A stretch of 64,000 bases of DNA from Dichomitus squalens LYAD-421 SS1. Taxonomy: Eukaryota; Basidiomycota; Agaricomycetes; Polyporales; Polyporaceae. The translations under genes and the position numbers were made by a program. Shown piece after piece: positions 57,452 to 64,000 of the stretch (positions are counted from its first letter, which is position 1; the number at the start of each line of letters is the position of its first letter). The stretch is taken from the NCBI RefSeq assembly GCF_000275845.1, contig NW_006766955.1, positions 66,090 to 130,089 of the forward strand, in the 5' to 3' direction. Below the pieces are notes generated by a model. That model was not told where the DNA came from. It did no database searches and saw only the letters and a list, made by a program, of their open reading frames with translations.

Positions 57452-58891
57452 CTATGCGTGTGGCGTTGGTTGCTGGATGGGCATTTGGACTTGACCATTG
57501 CCGTCCTTCACATATGAAGCCATGTCAGCCACATATGTAGCAAGCGTGCGAGCTGCAGAAGAAGATGACGTACCAAGCGCGCCTTCTTGATCGGCCGCGG
57601 ACGCACTCCCGCGTTTCCCGCCTTCGTGCCTCTTAGTTCGGACTTTGCGCCGTCTTGGCCGTACGTGCCTTGGGGCGTATTACCGGACATCTGAAGGCCC
57701 GTATCATCCCTCTCCCGCTTGACTCCTCGGGCAGCGGGTGTGGCTGTTTGAGGCGCCGGTGTGGAGACGGATTGCGGTGTCCCGATGCCGACGGGCGTGA
57801 GGCCGCGCGCCTGCGACGGCTGCTGATGCATTAGAGGAGGTTTAGGGATACCAGGCTGAGGTGTGGAAGTTCGGGGTGGCGCGCCCGCCGGTGTCGACGG
57901 GAGGCCTGCGGGAGTATTGGGCCCTGCGGCAGCTGCAGATTGCACGAGGCCCTGACCGGCTTTCGCGAGTTTTTTGAGCTCTTTCTGTAGGCGTAGATGA
58001 TAGCGAGGGGTGCACCCGTTATAGCGGAGGAGAAACGAGGCAGGGATGAAATTATGTAGGACGAGGAGTCGAACGGCAAGATAATGGTGAAAGTGGCTCC
58101 GGATGAGACAGGACGCAGACAGCGATTGAGAGAGAGACGCACCCTTCTCTTCCTGTCTTCCCGCGCTTGTGAAGATTCCGCGACAAGAGCATGGATATTC
58201 CACTGTTATGGAGGGAAATGTTCGGGAGTGGCGGTGATGAGTATCCAAGGGAGAAACGTACGCCTTTTAGACCCTCTAAGCTCATCGAGAATGCCGTTTG
58301 TTGTGTGTGTGCATTGAACGCCTCAATCTTGTTCTTCTGTTTTGGTGGGACTACCATCAAGGTTTCGAGGAAGTCGTCCTTCTTCATTGAATGCTTGCCT
58401 ATGGACGGGTTGTCGCATCGCAAGCGCGTCGACGTAAATAACCACATACCAGGGACCGACTTGATCAAATGCTTATAGTTCTTAAACTTCTTCTCTCCTT
58501 TAGTCCCATCTTCATCATCTCCATCGTTGCCCGCCGCGGGCGTGGGTGCTGCTGGAGACGACGCTGGTGCATCCCTGCCAAAGATCTCCTTGCCCTTCCC
58601 CTTGTCGGTGGCACACGGCTGGCCTACCGGTGGAGCAAAGGGTCGAACGTACTTGTCGTACGCAGGGAGGAGTTCGAAGCGTTTCAAGAGGTCGTCTGTG
58701 CTCCTGAAGTATGGTGGAGGTCGTGGAGGACCTGGAGGCGGCGCAGGGTCAGCGAGATCAAGGAGGCGAGCTTCACGCAGCAATGATGGACCTGGAGGTG
58801 GAAGAAAGAGAGGCGGGATTTCGGACATCGTTGAAGGGCCCGCTATGGCGTTCTGTTGCGATGTGGACGTATGCTGCTCGTCGATGTCCAT
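57452..58891 (-). CDS. MED19: Mediator complex subunit 19
   Basis: Seen on the minus strand: MDIDEQHTSTSQQNAIAGPS, then FRSTDDLLKRFELLPAYDKY with VRPF, the exon-1 end FKNYKHLIKSVPG, exon 2 GKHSMKKDDFLETLMVVPPK with QKNKIEAFN, LVAESSQAREDRKRR, LQKELKKLAKAGQGL, a Pro/Thr-rich stretch, RPRPIKKARLV, and a final exon ending VQMPIQQPTPHA at 57452. Family: MED19 (yeast Rox3) sits in the Mediator head/middle region and links activators to RNA polymerase II. The invariant blocks are L-x-x-F-x-L-LPAYDKYVRP and (I/V)PGKHS-x-K-KD-x-(Y/F)L-x-x-x-M-x-VPPKQ, both present. Residues 95-130 are acidic and disordered. A nuclear housekeeping gene; its GC-rich coding style matches its neighbours. Confidence 0.88.
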
Positions 58892-59273
58892 GACGGCGAC
58901 GGCAGAAGCAGGAGTTAAGCAAGACGCGGCGACGAGCGACGCGGTGAGCTCACGGCCAAAGCGTTCAGTTCAAACTCAGAATGGTTCGTCTCGGTAACGC
59001 CGCCGATGTAGTTCACTTCTTCTTACTGATCAGTTCAATTTTGAGCAGACCTACTATTCCGATAAGTTCAAGAAGTAACGTTGGATATCGCCTGTCAACA
59101 CCAATTACTAATGACAGCCTGGGTGAGTCGGTGCAGGGCGGACCGGGGGCTGAGGTCATCAATGAGAGAGATATCGCCCAACGGGAGGCCGCCACCATCG
59201 ACCGACAAGGCCTACGCCGCATGGCCCCCTTCCTCTCTTCTTCCTCTTTCTTACTTCTGCCTCCTCACCACCC
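58892..59273. other. Divergent promoter of MED19 and the MFS gene
   Basis: Short divergent spacer; no gene seen. Confidence 0.4.
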
Positions 59274-62056
59274 ATGGCGAGCTCCTCGTCATACCAGGCG
59301 GTCGACGCCGTAGTCTCTTCCAACTTCTCCATCTATAACCCCTCAGTCTCGCGTGCACGCGGCTCCGTGCGACCCAAATCCGGTTCCTCTCCCGCCTCCG
59401 CAGTTGTAGCGAATGGTCAGCCTTCGGACGACATTTCTGAACAGGATCCTTTGTTGGGTGAATTGCGCCCTAGGAGGAAGCCATTCTACCGGCCAAGACC
59501 TTTATGGTACGTCTGCAACGTCTACTACTTCGTTGGAGTCATCCGCAGAGGTGAGGCTGGTCGGCCGACGGCCCGCAGCTTATCGCGTTGTGTCCCAATG
59601 GGTCGCCCCATTGGTTTCCGACTGTCTTTGGCTCGGGCTTGTCTCAGCGGCGCGTGCCGCCTCCGTCCCGGTTTGGCCAAGGGATCGGTCGTGGAAGCGG
59701 TATTCCTTGGTATCTCTGGACATCTATTCCTTCGCCTTGGTTCATGGCTTCGCGACTTGTACTAAGTTGGTGTTTAGGCTCGTTCCGTTCGCTATTGTCG
59801 CGTCAGTCGTGGTAAGTCTGCGCATACCTGCCATTCCTCGCACATATTCATGTGACATAGCGCGGCATGACTATCGCACCTCGAGTCCAAGTCTTCACAC
59901 AGTTGTCGTGCAACCAAATATATGGGCACGACGTTTACGACCACACAAGCCTCAACCGCACTTCGCTTCATCTATTCAATACATTTAACACTCCTTCACT
60001 TGCCGTCAATCCCGCAACTCCCTCTTTCCCCCCATTAGACGTCGATTTCTCCTTCGCACACCAGCAGATATCTTCAGAGGAGCCCACACTGCCACCCGAT
60101 GACGATGGTGATGAGCCAGACCCGCGTCGACCTCCTTCAGAGCGTTGCCTCAAGGACCCAGCTGTCCAAGCTGGAGCTGCGCGTCTTCAGACCATCATGA
60201 CCACCACTATGGGAGTTCTGTCCGCTCTCACCACCATATGGTGGGGCGGGTTTGGTGAGAGGCACGGACGTACCAAGGTTCTAGCAGCTGCTACGTTCGG
60301 TCTCTTTATGACGTACGCACCTCCTGTCCGAACACACTCCTGCAAACACTGATGGGTACGTTCGTAGGGACTTGATGTTCATCCTCGTCTCGACGCCGCA
60401 TAGTATCTTTGCTGCTCATGGACACAAGCTCTTGATCATTTCCCCCATCATCGAGGGCCTGTGCGGAGGATGGGCCACCCTGCAAGCTGCCACTTCGGCA
60501 TACGTTTCGGACTGCACCTCGGATGGGTCGCGTGCTGGCATCTTCTCCCGATTTACGGGCGTGTTCTACTTTGGCTTTGCGATGGGGCCCGCGATTGGTG
60601 CATTCTTGATCCGTCACCCGTTCATCCCGATCTTCTCGCCGGCGGTCGGCGTGCACAACGGCGCGCCGACTGTGACCTCGGTGTTCTATGTTGCTGCGCT
60701 CGCGTCGTTCGTCAACTTGATGCTTGCGCTGTTTCTGTTCCCGGAGTCACTGGATAAGAAGAAAGCCAAGGGAACCGTGTCGCCATTACTCGCTCCGACG
60801 ATTCCAGTCGCGGAAGAGCGCCTCGGTCGCATCGAGCGTTTGTTCAATCCGTTCACGTTGCTCCTTCCGAAGACGGTTACGGGCCCGAACGGATCGAAAC
60901 ATAAGGACTGGAGTATGATGCTGCTGGCGATGGTGCTGTTTGGCCACTTGCTCTCGTTGGTGAGTATGGTCGGTGATTGCGAGCTTGCGTGTATCTCACG
61001 TTCTCCGTCTAGGGTATGTTCCAACTCAAGTACCTTTATGCCGAGCATATCTATGGCTGGGGGGCCGAAACGGTCAGCTCTCAGTTTGACGACTGCGTTC
61101 ATCAACACCAGCTGACGTGTCATGTAGCTGAGCTACTACATCTCTTTCATGGGATCTGCCCGTGCTCTGCATCTACTCTTCGTTCTTCCGTGTACGTCGC
61201 ATGCCGCAACATATCTAACCCTCTTATAACGTCGTTAGCACAGTCGTCATCGTGACGTTCAAGCCCAAGAAACCTGTCGGGGTCCCGGGCCACCCAGTTA
61301 CGCCTGCCGTAGCCAACGCAGCGCTGGCCGAGGCGATGCGGTTCGACAAGACGCTTATCGGCGGGTCGCTCTTCCTCGATCTACTCTCCCACTCACTCGT
61401 CTCGCTTTCCCCCACGGACTATGGTCCCTACTCAGGGCAGGCTCTCTTCGTCGGAGCGACGACTATGAGCTGCTTCGGTGCTGGTTTGATGCCAGCCGTC
61501 AACAGCCTCGCACTGTGCGTCATGCAATCGCACGGAGATACAGATACGGGCAAGATGTTCGGCGCGTTCTCCCTGGTGCAAGCGATTGGCCAGACGATCC
61601 TGGGGGTGCGCTAACCACATTCTCCACATCCTTGCTCGACATACTGATATTTCCTTTCGCGCTATCTAGCCCATCCTGTTCGGGATCATCTATAGCAAGA
61701 CGGTCGCGACGTACCCCAAGGCGATCTACGTCGTCGCAGGCAGCATGGTGTTCGCCTCCTTTGTCATTCTGCTGCTGCTCCGCCCTGACGCGCTGATCAA
61801 GCCGACTCGCCGCAAAGGCAAGCGGGTGGGCCCTGGTGCGGTGGAGGCACGCGTCGAGCCTCCGCGGGGACGGTCGCGGAAGAATAAGGATATCAGGCAA
61901 TCGAGGTTCAGCGGGCCGCCCTCTGAAGGGTCGCTCGCGTCGTCGCGCGTGCTCAAAGTCCCGCAGGCCGGACAGTCGTATGGGGCGACGAGCTCTAGCT
62001 CGGGCTCGGGCTCTGCGTATTTGACTGGAACGTCGTATCAGGGGCGGTCGACGTGA
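59274..62056 (+). CDS. MFS general-substrate transporter
   Basis: Seen: a soluble start MASSSSYQAVDAVVSSNFSI, EQDPLLGELRPRRKPFYRPR, helix 1 around LVPFAIVASVV, a long loop with QIYGHDVYDHTSLNR and DVDFSFAHQQISSEEPTLPP, then TTMGVLSALTTIWWGGFGER and HGRTKVLA (the MFS loop 2-3 motif G-x-x-x-(D/E)-R-x-G-R-(R/K)), IISPIIEGLCGGWATLQAAT, AYVSDCTSDGSRAGIFSRF, FGFAMGPAIGAFL, FVNLMLALFLFPESLDKKKA, GMFQLKYLYAEHIYGWGAET, LSYYISFMGSARALHLLFVL, MPAVNSLALCVMQ, MFGAFSLVQAIGQTILG, PILFGIIYSKTVATYPKAIY and VVAGSMVFASFVILLLLRPD, plus an Arg/Ser-rich tail. Family: TetA/TCR-like proton antiporters or solute carriers of the vacuole or plasma membrane. About six introns, no breaks. Its truncated relative lies at 36565. 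Confidence 0.86.
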
Positions 62057-63548
62057 TGCGCTTCGTGGTGGCGCATTGGGAATATATGTACGGATATCGT
62101 CTCGTCTCTTGATTTACTACAGATATCTTCTGCATTTCACATAACGTTCATCTCCCACCTACCCATAGAGCAGGATAGCAGAACTCGACCGGTCCCTCTA
62201 ATCTTCTCATTTTATGTAGACTAGAATTGGTGTTTGAGGCGCGCGCAGGCGCGTCGGAGAATGGACGGTTGTGGATGTAGGCTGCGTATAGAGCAACATA
62301 GTATTGGATTGTATAGGTTGCATCCGGGAAATTGGATTGATCTTCGACGACGGTGACCGCAGACGAGATGATGTTCAATTCGTCTGACATCACTCAGGAC
62401 AGTCATCGCGGCAGACCAATGCACGCATTACAATCTCAAGCAGCAATATGGCCTGTTTGACATCGTCGCTTGCTCATATGACCTCTCGAGCTCGCGATCG
62501 CATGTCGCAACAGGGACCGGTAACGAGGCGGTCTGTGTATGGGATGAATTATTTCCGAACAAGCGCCGAGAATGCAAGCCGGGATGGTCCGGCCTTAAAT
62601 TGGGCGTCGGTTCGGCGATGCCCATTGCCAACTCAACCTCTCATCCGCCGCATTTTCAGCTGCGACGATGAACATCTGATTTTGCTGCACGGCGCTCCTA
62701 CGGAGAACTATTTCCCAGCATGAAGCTCAGCCCATATATTCCACCCTTCCACGCAGGTAGAATTCCTCAGTCAGTTAGCTGGGAAATTTGATTATACCTG
62801 CGTTCAAGTGGAATTGCGGTGAGAGGTCTCTCACTAGATCCCTTCGTTTCAACGTGATGTACTCTATCTGAATACATAGTGCACAAGACAGCATTGAAGT
62901 CCCTGCACTATATGGTGCATGAGATAACGACGAGTACTAGCCTGGCGTAGCGCCCTGTTGCTCTGTGGTCATGAGGAACTGGTATCATCGTCCTCTTGTG
63001 GTCGCGGGTAAGCCTTCTCGGCCTTGATGAGCATCCTCCTATGAGGTGAGCGCACCGACGCAGCCCGAACGCAGATTCCGCCCGGGACTGTTCTGCAGGT
63101 CGACGATCCACCGGCCGCGGTCGATAATAGCATCCACTTAGCTTTCATATGACAACCACTGAATGACAATTCTGTCCCCATGATCCTTCAGAAAGCTGGC
63201 GGCAGTGGTTTTGCCAAGTGGTGATGTAGCGTTCTCATGCTAACCGGGGGAAGCCTCCACGTGCAGCGGGCGGATGTTCGATCATCCATAATGAGCGTAC
63301 CATGCGCTAGAGGCGTCCAAGGATACTCTCAATACGTGTCCCGTGTTTCGATGTTATGTTGAGGGCCCGTGGTGAATCCTCCCCATGACCTCCCATCATT
63401 TGTAGATGCATGTGAGAATGACGACGTGGGACTCTACATGTCACGGACTTGCAGGTGCGGTATTTATCCCACAACTACTCGCGTTCATCTCGGCCTTGCT
63501 TCCTTCTCCTTCGCTCGCTCTATTGCTCTTGGCTCGCATTGAGGAAAC
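62057..63548. other. Gene-free stretch
   Basis: No coding support; upstream region of DUF6534 copy D. Confidence 0.4.
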
Positions 63549-64000
63549 ATGTCCAACAATGTCACCGCCGCGACCTCGGCGGTGCCTGCGCTGGATAACT
63601 CGTTTGGGGCTATTCTGATCGGAACTTGCATTGGTCTCATGTGAGTTGGTACGACTACTTCGCGCAATCCAGTTGGCTGACTCTTGACACCGTGATAACG
63701 TTGAATGGTGTTAGGATGTACGGGGTATCGTCAAACCAGATGTTCCGTTACTTCCGTATCTATTCCGGAGACAAGGTCTATCTTCAAGGCACGGTAAGTC
63801 AGGGATCGTCGCGTAGCCGTTTTTCGATCTAGCTGACAACATCTCGCTGTTGATTGACATACGTATCTCAGGTCGTTTGTCTCTTGTATGTTAGCAGATA
63901 GTGCTTTTGTTGCGTTGCCTGACTCGTATAATCCAGCGCGCTAGACACCTTTCACTCTATCGCATGCATCCATGCATCGTAAGTGGTACTTGTATATCGC
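63549..64000 (+). CDS. DUF6534 multi-pass membrane protein (copy D), 5' part
   Basis: Seen: exon 1 (63549-63640) MSNNVTAATSAVPALDNSFG then AILIGTCIGLM; exon 2 (63715-63793) MYGVSSNQMFRYFRIYSGDK then VYLQGT; exon 3 (63872-63885) VVCL; exon 4 (63937-63978) ALDTFHSIACIHAS. The phases match copy B exactly (exon 1 ends at AT|G, exon 2 ends in phase 0). Family blocks LDNSFGAILIG, YRYFRIY-like and LDTFH are canonical. The gene runs out of the window. Closer to copy B (AILIGSMFGFM, QSYRYFRIYTTD) than to A or C. Confidence 0.85.

Overview
The window looks like nuclear DNA of a filamentous basidiomycete, probably an agaricomycete close to the Polyporales. The genes carry many 50-70 nt GT-AG introns. 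The families are typical of that group: DUF6534 membrane proteins, a FunK1 'fungal-type' kinase, a HET-domain relic, a seven-helix receptor-like protein, a P450 and secreted class-3 lipases. There are no operons and no bacterial signals. Exon borders were worked out by eye from reading frame, splice sites and family resemblance, so small exons may be off.

0-11 kb: the first exon of a BAR-like gene leaves the window leftwards. Two tandem DUF6534 genes follow, then a SARAF-like calcium-entry regulator, a decayed HET fragment and a FunK1 kinase that needs a frameshift.

11-23 kb is a rearranged segmental duplication. An intact GNAT acetyltransferase and a dead SDR gene lie left of a long single-pass membrane-protein gene. 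To its right are a broken piece of the GNAT, a second copy of the spacer/promoter block, and the intact SDR in inverted orientation. A 365 bp MITE-like element sits in the left spacer; the right spacer keeps the matching empty site, so the two copies date the insertion relative to the duplication.

23-33 kb: a 7TM protein, an alpha-oxoamine synthase (BioF-like), a second GNAT with a GC-AG intron, a possible 1 kb inverted-repeat element, and a DAL5-like MFS transporter with one nonsense codon. The transporter diverges from a GH105 unsaturated-rhamnogalacturonyl hydrolase, and a perfect 24 bp palindrome lies between the two starts.

33-49 kb: a truncated MFS copy derived from the gene at 59-62 kb, an alpha/beta hydrolase, a cyclopropane-fatty-acid-synthase-like methyltransferase, a 3-ketodihydrosphingosine reductase, a second MITE-like element (716 bp) and a third DUF6534 gene.

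49-64 kb: a P450, two tandem secreted class-3 lipases, Mediator subunit MED19, an MFS transporter and the start of a fourth DUF6534 gene.

Most neighbours are not functionally linked. The clearest functional pairing is GH105 plus transporter (pectin-fragment use). The clearest evolutionary stories are the 11-23 kb duplication with its MITE/empty-site pair and the DUF6534 expansion. I found no convincing undescribed multi-gene system.
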